From positions 26,523,993 through 26,587,992 of the forward strand of contig OY855908.1 in NCBI GenBank assembly GCA_963693305.1: 64,000 bases of DNA, read 5' to 3'. A model generated the notes under the pieces. The model was not told the DNA's origin and did no database searches. It worked only from the letters and a program-made list of their open reading frames with translations. Below are positions 11,904-23,453 of the stretch, one piece after another (the first letter of the stretch is position 1; each line of letters starts with the position of its first letter). Source of the DNA: Meandrina meandrites (Eukaryota > Cnidaria > Anthozoa > Scleractinia > Meandrinidae). The position numbers and the translations under genes were made by a program.

Positions 11904-12434
11904 TTATATTGGAAGGTTTCTGAGGCTTAAAATGCGTTTGAACATGCAAAATGCTGCTTTCAGTGAAGCGTGGTCCTTTGAAAACTTTTGACATTTCATG
12001 CGTGAATTTAATGTTGGTGTGGAATGAGCTGCAGCGAAATCAACGAAGTTGTTGATTTCTTTCTCGGCTATAGTCCACACTGAAAAGATGTCATCGACGA
12101 ATCTTTTCAGAGAGTAGGTTTGCGAGGGCTGGCTAACAGTAGCTGTTTTTCGATATAAGCCATAAAAAATGACTGCGAAAGCTATGGCCATTCAGGTATC
12201 GATTGCGATTCCGTGTGTTTGTAAATAATGTTTGTCATTGAATTCGAGAGAGTTTTCATTTAGGATCAGTCTCATGAGATCTCCCAAGTATGATGTTGGG
12301 ATAGGTGGCTTAAACTGGTAATGCTCTTCGTAATATTGACAAACAACACCAATTCCTTCCTCTTGGGGAATGTTGGTGTTGGTGTGAAACCCTAACCCTA
12401 AGAATGCGGAGAAGCATGAGGACAAAAAATACAA
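11904..12434 (-). pseudogene. Penelope-like reverse transcriptase fragment
   Basis: The minus strand encodes IPQEEGIGVVCQYYEEHYQF, PPIPTSYLGDLMRLILNENS, YLQTHGIAIDT, an in-frame TGA at 12192-12194, MAIAFAVIF, and then KRFVDDIFSVW with the two catalytic aspartates. This is the palm region of Penelope-like elements, where the usual residue before VDD/IDD is Tyr or Phe. The fragment stops abruptly after the palm. Confidence 0.75.
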
Positions 12435-12461
12435 ATATGAATAACAAACGAATAAATTGGT

Positions 12462-12737
12462 CTAAAGAGCGAGTGTCATAGTGTAAAGGGTCTCTCCGGA
12501 CATACTAAAATAGCATTTAAACAAAAGGTTCGCGAATTCGCTGCATTCCTCTCGGGAGTTGATAGTAGGCTTGTATTTTCTTATGTAAAATGCTTCGAAT
12601 AGGCGTAGATTACATGTGATTTGATAAACGGCGTTCCTTAGTAAGTATAATTTGGTGTTGGAGGTGGGGCAGTTGTTCCTGCTGCTTCCCAGCGATAAAG
12701 ACACAGAATTCTGCGTCATAAGCACACATACACACAA
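12462..12737 (-). pseudogene. Penelope C-terminal GIY-YIG region, internally deleted
   Basis: The frame reads CPTSNTKLYLLRNAVYQITCN and then jumps to LRLFEAFYIRKYKPTINSRE. In intact Penelope elements the GIY-YIG endonuclease core lies between these two parts, so most of the nuclease is missing here. It lies directly upstream, on the minus strand, of the RT fragment, which is the wrong order for one element (RT precedes the nuclease). The fragments are therefore rearranged or come from two copies. Confidence 0.6.
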
Positions 12738-12804
12738 GTAGCACTAGATCAGCTCAGCGACTCCAATACCTATTAAAAGGTACCCCGCTTGCCAGCCAAG
12801 ACAG

Positions 12805-13240
12805 TTGAGAACAAAGCCAACTCAACTTGGAGAAACATATGCTTACAGGATGAATTTCCCCCTTTATACGTCCGATAAAGCTACGTCGCCTCGCACACCA
12901 ATCTGCCCAGGTTCTACCATCTCATCAAGACCCACAAAACCGGTCAAGACTTTAATATACGACCCAACTCAACGCATCTCGTGGTTGCTCTCCAACGCCC
13001 TTAAACAGATGCTAAAAAACAGAAAGCTGCTAGAGAACAGCCTCGAGCTCATAAAATGCATCCAATCCGGCGATTTCACCACCAACAAAACGCTACTATC
13101 TCCATATACCCTCGATGTGGTATCCCCATACACTTCAATATCCTTAAAGGAAGCCATCACCAATGCCACTGATAGCAGGATTCAGAACCCAATACCCCAC
13201 CTCTTCTTGAACTTTTATAGAAAATGCTACTGAAAGACAA
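12805..13240 (+). pseudogene. Penelope RT N-terminal fragment, opposite strand
   Basis: The plus strand encodes TQRISWLLSNALKQMLKN, LLENSLELIKCIQSGDFTTN and LDVVSPYTSISLKEAI, matching the early RT motifs of Penelope elements. A second frame across 12900-12965 reads like the preceding HLIKTHKTG motif, so at least one frameshift is present. It faces the two minus-strand Penelope pieces. Confidence 0.65.
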
Positions 13241-14560
13241 CATACAAAGATTATCTCTATATGATTACATGAAAAGGACGGAGATGTTCGTCGGGAAATT
13301 TGATCTACTATTCTACCCCTGCGAAGGATAACATTACAAACAATACAGCAAGGTTGATAATAGGTAAAAAAGTAGAAACTTTTTGGGACCGCAAATTAAG
13401 CCATTTTTAGTTATCTGTGTATTAAAAACAGAGAAGTGTGTAGGCCTGAAACTTTGTTTGAAGAGAACTTCTGTTCATATTAAAAAAAAATATCATGGAA
13501 TTAAACAGCTCTGTAATCATAAGGTTTGAGATTTTGCTATGGCTTTCCGGGTGCGAAAACGTTTTGGGACCTTCGAGAAACGGGCCCCAGAATTGATATG
13601 GCACGGCTGCAGCCGTGGACAGCTGTCGTGTTGGTGTCTCTCAAAGTCTACTTTTTCACGTAGTATTAGCCTACGGTACTATTTGTAATATTATTTTAAT
13701 TTTTTCGGCTGATAGAATCTTTTGTATATCCTACGTTAGCAGCATTATCGTTGGCGGTCCCTTGCTGTTTTGAGTTTTACTTTTCCCGTAAAGGATGGCA
13801 ATCTGGGCGTGGCTCAACTTTTTTTAGACCCCCGCCATTTAAAAACACAGACAACACAGACATTTAAAAACACAGTCACTTTAAAAGAATAAAAAAATTG
13901 GCAATCTGTCCTTAAAACCAAACGATGTCTGTTGGAAAACCGAAATCCGTAATTTACACCCCTAAGGGACACGACGAGCATTATCCGTTCCATTCATATT
14001 TCCAGTCTCTTTCCACGGGAAATGGACAAATTAGGTCTTTAAAAGGAAATAAGAACAAGAAAATTATTTATTAAGAACAAAAACAAAATCTTACCACTAG
14101 AAATCGGGGATACTAATTTTCAGTCCATTCATAAAGAAATATTTTGCGAAGTATGTAGATTGTCTTCGTTTGCCTGACATTTCATCTGAACGCTTGTGTA
14201 AACAACAGCTTCACTCATCAATTAACTCATTTTCTTTCATTGCGTTGTTTTTATATACAACTTTTCCGGAATGGCTTTTATCGCCTTTTAGCAAGATTTC
14301 ACTAATAATCTCTTGATGCAAAAAGGCAGGCAGATGAATACTTTTTTCAACCTAAAATTATCATCGTTCTTGAATTGTGTTCGAGCGGAGTCGGCGATTC
14401 GCGAACGACACGTTTTCAATCAGTAATAAGTTTACGCAGGGTTTCAATACATGTAAATAAAATGTAAATGTAAATACAATTTTAATGTCCATACGTGGGA
14501 CGAGGTTACCCTCAATGTCCGAGCCAGAGGCTCAGGTATAAGACGTAGGACTGTTCCCGA
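13241..14560. other. No gene seen
   Basis: AT-rich noncoding sequence. The phrase TTTTGGGACC occurs at 13380 and 13561 and may be a trace of a repeat, but no termini could be defined. Confidence 0.4.
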
Positions 14561-14579
14561 TCGAACTGGAATTTAGCAG

Positions 14580-14760
14580 TGTTGATTTTTGCGGAGGGAG
14601 GAAAACCGGAGAACCCGGAGAAAAACCCTCGGAGCGAGGACGAGAACCAACAACAAACTCAACCCACATCATTCTCGTCCCCATAGCCCTTTTCGCTTCT
14701 CTTAGCCGGCGGGACCTTGACACGAGAAACGAAGGGCTCTGGGGACATAAGATTTTTGAA
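14580..14760 (+). mobile_element. SINE body fragment, plus orientation
   Basis: The segment TCATTCTCGTCCCCATAGCC through AACGAAGGGCTCTGGGGACA repeats, in inverse orientation, the body of the SINE at 14891-15077. The upstream part has GGAGGAAAACCGGAGAACCC and no tRNA-like head, so this copy is truncated or recombined. Confidence 0.55.
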
Positions 14761-14890
14761 TTAATTCGAATTTGTTTTGATTGGCTGTTTGAAACAAGGA
14801 AATCTTGAGCGGAAGTAAAAACGCCATGACTGTCCCACACAGTCATTAGAAACATCACGACTGCATACATGAAGACCGGAAGTCCTAGAA

Positions 14891-15077
14891 TCTAGGACTG
14901 GAAATCCTGTGTCCCCAGAGCCCTTCGTTTCTCGTGCCAAGGCCCCGCCGGCTTAGATAAGCGAAAAGGGTTATGGGGACGAGAATGAACCCACATATGA
15001 CGCCGAGTCCGGGAATCGAACCCGGGCCACATTGGTGGGAGGAGAGTGCTCTCACCACTGCGCCATCTCCCATCCCC
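14891..15077 (-). mobile_element. tRNA-derived SINE
   Basis: On the minus strand the head reads GGGAGATGGCGCAGTGGTGA with A box TGGCGCAGTGG (15055-15065) and a perfect B box GGTTCGATTCC (within 15010-15022). The tail is shared with the plus-strand fragment at 14660-14755, and the two form an inverted pair around a unique segment of about 140 bp. Flanking duplications were not found. Confidence 0.75.
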
Positions 15078-15399
15078 CAGGGGTTCTGCGCAAATCAAAG
15101 GCCTCTTTGAGGCGACGACTATTTTCCAAGATGAAGAACATGTATCAGTGTAAGCAGAAAAGATGAAAACATTTTACTTTTGTTCCAAAAATAAATTTCT
15201 TTCAGCTGTCCCTTCTTTAAACCTCTTAAAATTCGCAATACAATGATGCATAACGCTCTAGACACGTATGTACTTACTTACTTGTAAAATAGTTTCCGTT
15301 GCTTTCTGCGTGGAGCAGTGCAATTTTAATCACTGTTTGATGACAGTTTTAACACAATCATGGCTGTGCAAACAAAGTCGATTTATTTCTTTACTTAGT

Positions 15400-16359
15400 C
15401 TTCACAGTTAATTTCCGTAGGGTTTGTGGTAAGTGTGCCGTCGCCACTAAAGAGTCTTCGAATACAGCTCTTGGTTCCTCTGCGAGATTCTAGTCCTAAA
15501 AATATTTATTACTTTTCTCACCTTTTTCGTACCAAGTTGCTCTTGAGCGAATTATTCCACATTTCGCTAAGTAATCAAAAGGCGAGTCGCATTTCATTTT
15601 GAGGTCTGCTAGCTTCTCATGGTTTTTTTCTGACGGATCAGTTGCAAGCATCTCCTCCTCTTGTTTTAAAGATGTTTCAACCTGTAATAGTTCTTGCCTT
15701 CTTTTTTTTTTTTTTTTTTTGCTTTTTCTTTAGCATATTTAATTGTGAATTGTCGCACACGATACTTAAGTCCCACAGTACCCTTTTGTCCAACACTTCG
15801 GTAAACTCCTTTTGCCATTCAGGTATTTTCTGATTAAGCATTGAGACATAATAATCGTCATTAACTAAACTTGAATTAAATTTCCAGTATGAAGGACATC
15901 GTGCCTGTTCATCTAAGCTATTGAAAGATATCGTTGTCGCCGAATGGTCAGTTCTAATTGCCGTCTCGATATTATTTCCTCCACCTCATCTTGGCAAAGT
16001 GGCTTTTTTTGCTTCCAGGTAAAGAGCTTGCAATCTGGGTTTCGTGTTCTCCCAATGTCAATTAAATCGTAATTTGAACAAATACTATGAAGAATTTTAG
16101 TTAATTCTTTCTCTTTAGGCGTTCCTCCGCAGCAGTCAAGGTCTGGATCATTGACAACATTAAAATCTCCTCCAATTATTATATTTTGTGATTTTCATTA
16201 TCAATAAAAAACTGTCAAATTTTTCCTGTAGTTTTTCGAAAAAAGAACACTGTTCGCTTACCATGTTTGGCGCGTACATATTACCCATGATATAATTACA
16301 GCCTTGCACAGTGGCATTCAACAAAATATAACGTCCATATTCATCAGTACGTTTGCTTT
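15400..16359 (-). pseudogene. L1 ORF2, endonuclease to pre-RT part (old copy)
   Basis: Reading down from 16359, the frame gives KSKRTDEYGRYILLNATVQG, NYIMGNMYAPNM, then GDFNVVNDPDLDCCGG, IRSRATWYEKGEKSNKYF and SCIRRLFSGDGTL, with several frameshifts and stops. These are the endonuclease domain (YAP and GDFN motifs) and the segment before the reverse transcriptase of an L1-type ORF2. The RT itself is missing. The 5' end of this piece joins in frame to the piece at 22284-22512 once the TTAA-flanked element is removed. Confidence 0.75.
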
Positions 16360-16363
16360 TTAA
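16360..16363. repeat. TTAA target-site duplication, left
   Basis: TTAA, paired with 22280-22283. Deleting the element and one TTAA restores the L1 reading ESLEFDLKSKRTDEYGRY. Confidence 0.75.
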
Positions 16364-16935
16364 GAGTCTCTGACTGACTAATCCGGGCAGGGGTCGGAAG
16401 AAGGGGGTCGGCCGATCTCCACCATATTTATGTTGCATACAGGTCTTACCCAACTAGTAACCATGGCAACAGTTTTTTGTTGATTGACTTCATTGTCTCA
16501 GAGATCAGACCACCCCCCTAAAAATTGCCTCAATGGCGTGACAAAAGTTGTGATTTTGGGCCAACTTTAGCAGTATGTATCTCGTATACCTTTTTTTAAG
16601 CAACAGATTTAATTTTACATCAACATAACACTTATCCTTTGGTGGTTTAAATGCATACAAGAACAAATGTTTACTATACATCATTCAAGTTCTGCATGCA
16701 ATCTTAGAAGGCATAATTCGCGACGTTTTCAAAAATCGCAAAACTAGGCATTTTAAAATTCATGTTTCTCGAGGGTACGGGAAGATACAAATATCAAACT
16801 AATTGCAAGTTACTCACCACATATAGGAGAATGTTTTAAGCCAGTGTTAAAATTGGGCCAGCGAATTTCTATTTTTTAACGGTTCACTGTTTTACCACTT
16901 CGACGACTTTCATTTACCCAAGCAAATTCTGTACA
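16364..16935. repeat. Left inverted terminal repeat of TTAA element
   Basis: Reverse-complement partner of about 21685-22279, with substitutions and small indels. The right arm carries a long poly-T/poly-G run (22079-22117) where this arm has only a short C run. Confidence 0.75.
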
Positions 16936-18962
16936 TTTACGGCTTCCATGCTGCTGTCGATCGTATTATCCGAATTTCGCCTTGAAAGCGTCCCTGACAG
17001 GTATGAGCAACCAACAGGTATGGCTTCTTGTCATATTATTTATGATTTCGCTGAAGAACGGATTTATTTCAAACGAGAGACAAGTAAATGTATACTGGGG
17101 ATTGCGTGACAGCAAATCAACACGTTTCTTTCAGCGTGGCCACCAAAGCCAAAGCGTCCACGTAGATGACCAGAATGCTATCTTTTCTTCTTGAATACGT
17201 GATCCAAACTCATAAATAGCTTTAAAATATCCTATAAGCGAGTTCCAAATCCAGTAGACAGCAGATAAAATAATGTTGATCTCCGTGTAAGACTGTCGTT
17301 GGTATGTAAAATGTATGGACATTTCCACTGACTTCCGTCACCTTTTGAGGCTTGGTTTATGTCCGTTTATTCGTCGTACAATTTCTGTCCATGGAACGAA
17401 TAATAAGTTGCATAAGAGGTGGATCACATTTGCACAACCGTTGGCAAAATGACTGCAAAATGAACTTCGTCGGGACGGTTCACAACATGAAACCTTGCGA
17501 GTGGACTGGGTATCAGAAAGGTGGGGGGTGGGGAGGGGGTCGCTTGGTGCTACTGCGACTGCTTACTGGGCGGAGGGAGGCTTGTTAGGAAAATTCTAAT
17601 ACCAATAACATTTTCTAACGTTTTCGAAAATTCGTGTTCTGTTTTTTTATCTTGTTTTTTCTTCTGCACACGTTGTCTTTGATTCGCTCGCCATACATCG
17701 TAGTCAGATCCCAGTCCGTTTCATTGTTACGAAGAACCCTAGGAAGAGTTTTCTATAAAGTCCCGACTTTACACACGGCGATACCTAGCTTTTTATAAGG
17801 GATTTTTAGTACGTGTGCGGCTACCCTTATATTTCTGAGTGATGGTAAAGCTTCTTTTGTTTTTGCCATCATCTAACTGCTTCGCAACATTCGTGATGGA
17901 GTGATAATTCAATTACTTAAATTCAGAAAAGCGTGTATATTTCATCGTGGGAAGAAGACATTTTGTCTGGCTTCAAGAAGATAATAAAGCAAGGTACAGG
18001 TGTTAACAAGTTGGAAAAGTGCTTTTTTTAATTTTTTTTCCCTAGAAATGGCTTCACTGACAAATGTATCCTTATATTCTGTAGAATATTTTTGGTTTCT
18101 TGGCGTTTAGTAGAAACATGAATGCCGCTTTGACGTCTGACAGTCGTCTGACGACCTCCATTGACAAAAAAATAATTTCCTTCATGGAATTGACAAATGA
18201 GCAACAAGTCGGGTAAGCACCGTGTTTACAACAGCTGTCGCTCACAACGCGAATGCAAGTAATTTACAGTATTTACTTTACCTAAAAAATGGCATATATC
18301 AAAGCTCACATTCGTCCCTGATCGGGTTCCATACCTAGATGTAAAAGACTGTGACATTTTTCTTTGTTTTAGAGTTCTTGTTTTCCTATTCTGTATTGTT
18401 TTGAAGTTCTTTGTTCTTTGCTTTGCGTCACTAGTGAGTTTCACAGGTTTTTAGACAGTTTTTTTTTTTTTTGCAATTCCAAAGCGGAATGTCCACACTG
18501 CAAATTTCGCCGCTCTGTTTTGTTACTTTAATTGGTTACGTTTTCCATCTAACGGAAGGCAGTGGGTAGTCAGCAACGTTGAGAAGGCTTGCTGATTTTC
18601 GACTGTGGTTCACTCTGAGCTGACTCCAGATCCATGGAGGTGTCAAAACAGATAACAGGAATGCGGTGTCAATTCCTCTCTTTAGCTGCAAGGAAAACGT
18701 TAGTGGGTACACTGTATTTGCGTTCATTTGGGCTCAGTGGAGCGCGCAGGCGACACGCACGAGGCTTTTAACAGAAGTACACTTTATTATTAACATAGAT
18801 GCGAGTGTTTTACTAGAAAATAGAACACTGATAAAATTTATGCGAAATTACATCCGGAACCGTAGTGGCGTATTTTCCATATCCTAACTGGTGAGGATAT
18901 CAATGACGTCATTTCGCGCCATTGTACTGCTGCCAAAAACCGTTGTCAAACGCCGTGGGTCA

Positions 18963-19050
18963 AAGATATGAATTTTATGTTCTAGTGGGAAAAACAACAT
19001 CTCACGAGTGAGATATTGTTTTTGCCATGAGAACGTAAAATTCATATCTT
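18963..19050. repeat. Inverted repeat inside TTAA element
   Basis: AAGATATGAATTTTA pairs with TAAAATTCATATCTT; the inner stem includes CTCACGAGTGAG. It is an 88-bp hairpin, probably a nested MITE. Confidence 0.6.
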
Positions 19051-19923
19051 AGCCAACGTGTAATGTTCTTTTTGTTATATAGACAAACACAAGCGAAGCG
19101 AGTCGAAAGCACAAACCTTTAATACGTCAACTCTTGCAACTCGGTGGCTGGAATTTCTTAAATATCTCGCCCTTGGTCTACTTTGAAAAAAACAGTCCTT
19201 GAATTGTTTTAAGTCGTGAAGTTTCCTTCTTCACGTTTGTACCTTAGTAAACAATTTTATGTCAGCTTCAGGGAACCTAATTTTTCTATCGATCGCCATC
19301 CTTCAACCGTTAACATCCTCTGTCTATTAATTGGTTGGTCTGTTTTCGTACCCATGACTAAGAAATACCAAAAAGGACTATTTCCATGAAATTCCATTAA
19401 CTTTGCTATCATGGCTGATGTCTGCATTTCCGTACATAAATTTCTTATCTACAAAATCTATTTATTCCACCACCTTGTAAATACAACCGTTTTTGTAGTC
19501 CCCAACCGTTGTTTTTTGTTTTGTGGTTTATTTTTTCTTCTGCTTTTTTCTGTTTCTTTTTTTCCTATTGGGCTAAGGAAAGTGATGTATCAGAAAAACA
19601 GAGGGTGGAAGTAGAAGAGATAGATATCGCTTAGATATCGCTTCCCCTTGATTTTAAAATTGACAAATGAATCCAGGGCGTGGGATCGAAGGAAAAGAGC
19701 GTGCCGTTACTAGTCGCTACCCTATGGGGTTTATGTCATATTATTATATTGTTACTGGTGTAATAAAATTATTATTCCGCCGGAACCTGCTGTCCTTGCT
19801 AGCCAAGTGGGAAGGCATAGTCGGTAAATCACACCGATTAAAACATAATTGCATTCGTTGCAAGTTACACTAGAAAATGTTTTTGTTGCGCGCTTAAATG
19901 AGCTTCAACTAACAGAGGATATT

Positions 19924-20024
19924 ACATGGTTACGCGGAGATATAAAATTTATCTTCGAGTGTTCAACTGTGAGATATCGAGTTGAACACGAGAAGAGAAA
20001 TTTCATATCTCCAAGCAACCATGT
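19924..20024. repeat. Second inverted repeat inside TTAA element
   Basis: ACATGGTT...GGAGATAT pairs with ATATCTCC...AACCATGT across 101 bp, with GTTCAACT/AGTTGAAC in the inner stem. The architecture resembles the hairpin at 18963-19050 but the sequence differs. Confidence 0.6.
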
Positions 20025-20077
20025 ATTATTTTTTTTATTTTTTTAACATACTAATAACACTAATAACGAGGTTTATT

Positions 20078-20220
20078 TTACGATTTTCCGAAGATTTCCG
20101 ACGATTTTCCGAAGATTTCCGATGATTTTCAAAACGTTGTCCGGTGGTCATACGAATGTTTCCTAACATTTTCCGAACTTTTCCGAAGATTCCCGAAGAT
20201 TGCCGAGGACGGTCCGAAGA
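20078..20220. repeat. CGATTTTCCGAAGATTTC minisatellite
   Basis: Imperfect tandem repeats of TTTTCCGAAGATTTCCGA-like units, decaying towards the right. Confidence 0.65.
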
Positions 20221-21684
20221 TGTTTATTTTGGCTCATTCACCATTGAAACATGGCAAATTCTCGTCAGGAAACAGGACGAAATCGATATCTTCGCACGTG
20301 AAATCCCTGGTGATCCTTGCAATCTGATTGACTCTCAGTAGTGCGATTTATTCACGAATCGCTCTAATTTTTTTTTCGAGCATGAACTGAGGTATAAAAC
20401 GTGGACATCGGATTGCGGATCGGACTATGTATCTGACTATGTATGTAATACGATCTGGGGTATAAAATACGGGTATGATATTAAAATGCGTACTGACTGC
20501 GAATCATCGCGAACTGAGTATAAAAGGATAACCAAGGCAGTTAAAATTCCGAGGTAACTCGGCAAAGTAAGCTTGTCTTTCAGTCAAAACAGCCGAAAGC
20601 CTCTCCCCAAGGGTGAGGCAAATTGATTTTTTTTCCTCGCTTCAAATTTCCATTTCTGAAGCGAATATTTCAATGCTGCTCCACAGATCAGTCTAGGATT
20701 CCCTGAGCTCCTTCTTCACGCTGCTTTATGCGTGCTTGTTAGTGACTGCCTGATGTTGATTTCATGTCTGGCTCGCGCGATAGGCACGTGAGAATTTGAA
20801 AGACATCGTGCATTGAAACACATTGCATAAAAATAAATTAAAAAAAAAAAAACAGGTGAAAAAATTTTTTCTGCACAGTCCTTATTCCACAGTCTGTGTT
20901 TTGTACTGACCAATCCAATTGACAATGTACTGACAATCCAACCCAACTTGTTTGACTTTATCGTTCGTTACCCTAGGCTTGATTTCCAGCCGTTTTGTAA
21001 GCCTGCGTTCCTTGGGAGGAGAATGGCACACCGGACTCCAAGAATGGATGGAGATCGAGCCAATCTTTACCCGGATTCCAGGTGTTTTCCGCAAGTCCAT
21101 TCCATGCCAGGTTATTAGGCACTATGAATTATGTCAGAATTTACCAAGCAAACATCATTCGCCTCTGCAACTTAGTTCCATGGCCTTGTCTGACGAATAA
21201 ACGAACCATAACTAAGCCTCGAGACGACAGAAGTCAGTGGGAATAGCCGAACATTTAACAAACTTATGAACATGACATCAGCGGTGCCAGTTTATTCCGT
21301 GCCCACCGCGCCGACTTTCTAGCAAGCTTATACAAGACCCATACAGCCCATTTATGGATGTTTGAAAGCTTTTTAGGCATCAAGATCAAGTATTCAGGGA
21401 TAAAAGAAAGCATTCTTCTAATCAACGGGAAACATTTTGCTTTGGCTTGATGTCCTTTAATGACCACGCTGAAAGCTTCATGTTCAACTGTTGTCACGCA
21501 ATCTCCAGCATAATCGTAATAGCCGTACTTTTTCAGCATTTCTGTCTCTCGCTCAAAATGAATATGTTTTACGGGGTAAACAAAAATGGCAAGCCAGGAA
21601 AAAAAGTTATTGATTGATTACAGCTGTTAGGGGACGTTTACACGGCTAAATCCGGATCAACCGATCGAGAGTAGCAGGATTTGC

Positions 21685-22279
21685 TTGGGTAAATGAAAGT
21701 CGTCGAAGTGGTAAAACAGTGAACCGTTAAAAGAATTCAAATTCGCTGGCCCAATTTTAACACTGGCTTAAAACATTCTCCTATATGGCGAGTAACTTGC
21801 AATTAGTTTGATATTTGTATCTTCCCGGACCCTCGAGAAACAGGAATTTTAAAATGCCTAGTTTTGCGACTTTTGAAAACGTCGCGAATTATGCCTTCTA
21901 AGATTGCATCCAGAACTTAAATGATGTATAGTAAACATTTGTTCTTGTATGGATTTAAACCATTAAAGGATAAGGGTTATCTTGATGTAGAATTAAATCT
22001 GTTGCTTGAAAAAGTTCAGAGATACACACTGCTAAAGTTGGCCCAAAATCAAAACTTTTGTCACGCCACTGGGGCAATTTTTTTTTTTTTTTTTTTTTTT
22101 GGGGGGGGGGGGGGGGGTGGTCTGATCTCCGAAACAATGAAGTCAATCAACAAAAAAAATGTTGCCATGGTTACTAGTTGGGTAAGACCTGTATGCAACA
22201 TAAATATGGCGGAGATCGGCCAACCCCCTTCTTCCGACATTTTTTTTTTGTTTTGCCTGGATTACTCGATCAGAGACTC
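21685..22279. repeat. Right inverted terminal repeat of TTAA element
   Basis: Partner of 16364-16935. It contains the TGCTTGGGTAAATGAAAGTC phrase and a poly-T/poly-G run near 22080-22117. Confidence 0.75.
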
Positions 22280-22283
22280 TTAA
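22280..22283. repeat. TTAA target-site duplication, right
   Basis: TTAA, paired with 16360-16363. Confidence 0.75.
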
Positions 22284-22512
22284 ATCAAATTCTAAACTTT
22301 CTTTCACAAGTATTAACACCCCACAACTACGATTGGAGCCGTGTGCAAAAATGATGGGTCCTTTCCATTGATACTTCCATGCGTTTTCAATATCTTTCGT
22401 GCTAATACGTCTCTTGAAGGAAAATAATAACCGCATTTTGCTTTTGAAGCCAAATAAACAATGCTTTTCTTTTCTCTAGAGAGGGAATACCTCGGACATT
22501 TAAAGAGAGCAT
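22284..22512 (-). pseudogene. L1 ORF2 start and endonuclease N-terminus (old copy)
   Basis: ATG at 22512 opens MLSLNVRGIPSLEKRKALF and continues to FLQETY. A frameshift near 22398 is followed by STKDIENAWKYQWKGP and CGVLILVKESLEFDL. The NVRG and LQETY motifs are the first catalytic blocks of the L1 APE-type endonuclease. The frame continues in the piece at 15400-16359 on the other side of the 5.9 kb insertion. Confidence 0.75.
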
Positions 22513-22567
22513 TTTGAAATTAACACTTCCAACTTCCTGGAATCTCTATAGCTTGGTTGAATCTATT

Positions 22568-23103
22568 AGGGTTTTCCAATTTAGCGGAAATGGAGCGACT
22601 TTTTCCGCCTCTTAATCTAATTGATGTAAATTAGTGTTTGCTGTCAATTTTCATAATGCAATTTCACTTGTTATCATTGTCTTCCTGCAATAATTAGGGT
22701 GTCACGTTGTGGAATATATTTTGCTTTCAGTATACAAAACAACAGGACAACATTCTCGCATCACAATCTTTTTCGCTACAATCTTTTTAACTACATTAAT
22801 TATGCAAACACACTTGTGATAGTAAGTCCATTTTCAAAGCCAGGTTAACATTATTACGCAAATACGGCGGGGAACACAGAAAGCCCCCATTTGAATTACT
22901 TACTAGAGGGCAATATTGCTTTCATCTCGCAGTATTTGATAACGTTATAGACTACTTTAGGTTCATGTTTTCTATGTGATAGTGGAAATTAAAAGAATAA
23001 AAGAGAAAATAAGCGTACTCAACTAACTGAGTTCGCTAACATTTTAAATAGGCGAAAAAATGCGTTCCATTTAATTGAATTTTCCGCTAAATCGGAAAAC
23101 CCT
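22568..23103. mobile_element. 536 bp MITE with 3-bp ATT duplication
   Basis: Terminal inverted repeats of about 23 bp start AGGGTTTTCC(A/G)ATTTAGCGG and differ at one position. ATT flanks both sides (22565-22567 and 23104-23106). The three-base duplication fits PIF/Harbinger-type elements, but this is an inference. It sits in the spacer between L1 ORF1 and ORF2 and has no coding capacity. Confidence 0.7.
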
Positions 23104-23453
23104 ATTGTCTCCTGCAATAGCACGCGTAATTAAATTCCATGAAAAATTCAAAGTAATGAAACCGAACAATAGAAAATATTTTGCAGATGCACATAATAAT
23201 AAGCTAGCATTATCAACATTGCACTTAAGAACTGTACTAGAAAACATTAACATGCACACACACAATAATTTAAAGAGGCAGCTAGAATATTTCCTGAATA
23301 CGGCCATGCAATATATGGACTCTACCGAATGTCGAGATATTGATGACTAAATCGGTTTTCTTGCTTGTCCTCGGGCTTCATAATCGAAGTACTTTTGATA
23401 GAGATCCAATTGAAATAATTTTTTAAACACCCCTACTTATATTTTAGTCATAC

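Larger units (their letters stand above)
16364..22279. mobile_element. 5.9 kb TTAA-flanked element with about 590-bp inverted ends
   Basis: The ends are long inverted repeats (16364-about 16935 and about 21685-22279). Outermost bases are GAGTCTCTGA at the left and TCAGAGACTC at the right. Shared inner phrases include CTTACCCAACTAGTAACCAT, AGTGTTAAAATTGGGCCAGC and CATTTACCCAAGCAAAT with their complements. TTAA duplication is typical of piggyBac and Kolobok transposons; the ends do not let me choose between them. No transposase-like frame is visible in the 4.7 kb interior, so this copy is probably non-autonomous. It inserted in the endonuclease region of an L1 ORF2. Confidence 0.8.

Noticed and set aside
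21921..22283. 120-codon frame with a Phe/Gly run
   Set aside because: It runs through the poly-T/poly-G tract of the TTAA element's inverted repeat.
23075..23350. 91-codon plus-strand frame that looks protein-like
   Set aside because: It begins inside the right inverted repeat of the MITE and lies in the L1 ORF1-ORF2 spacer; no family or splice support.
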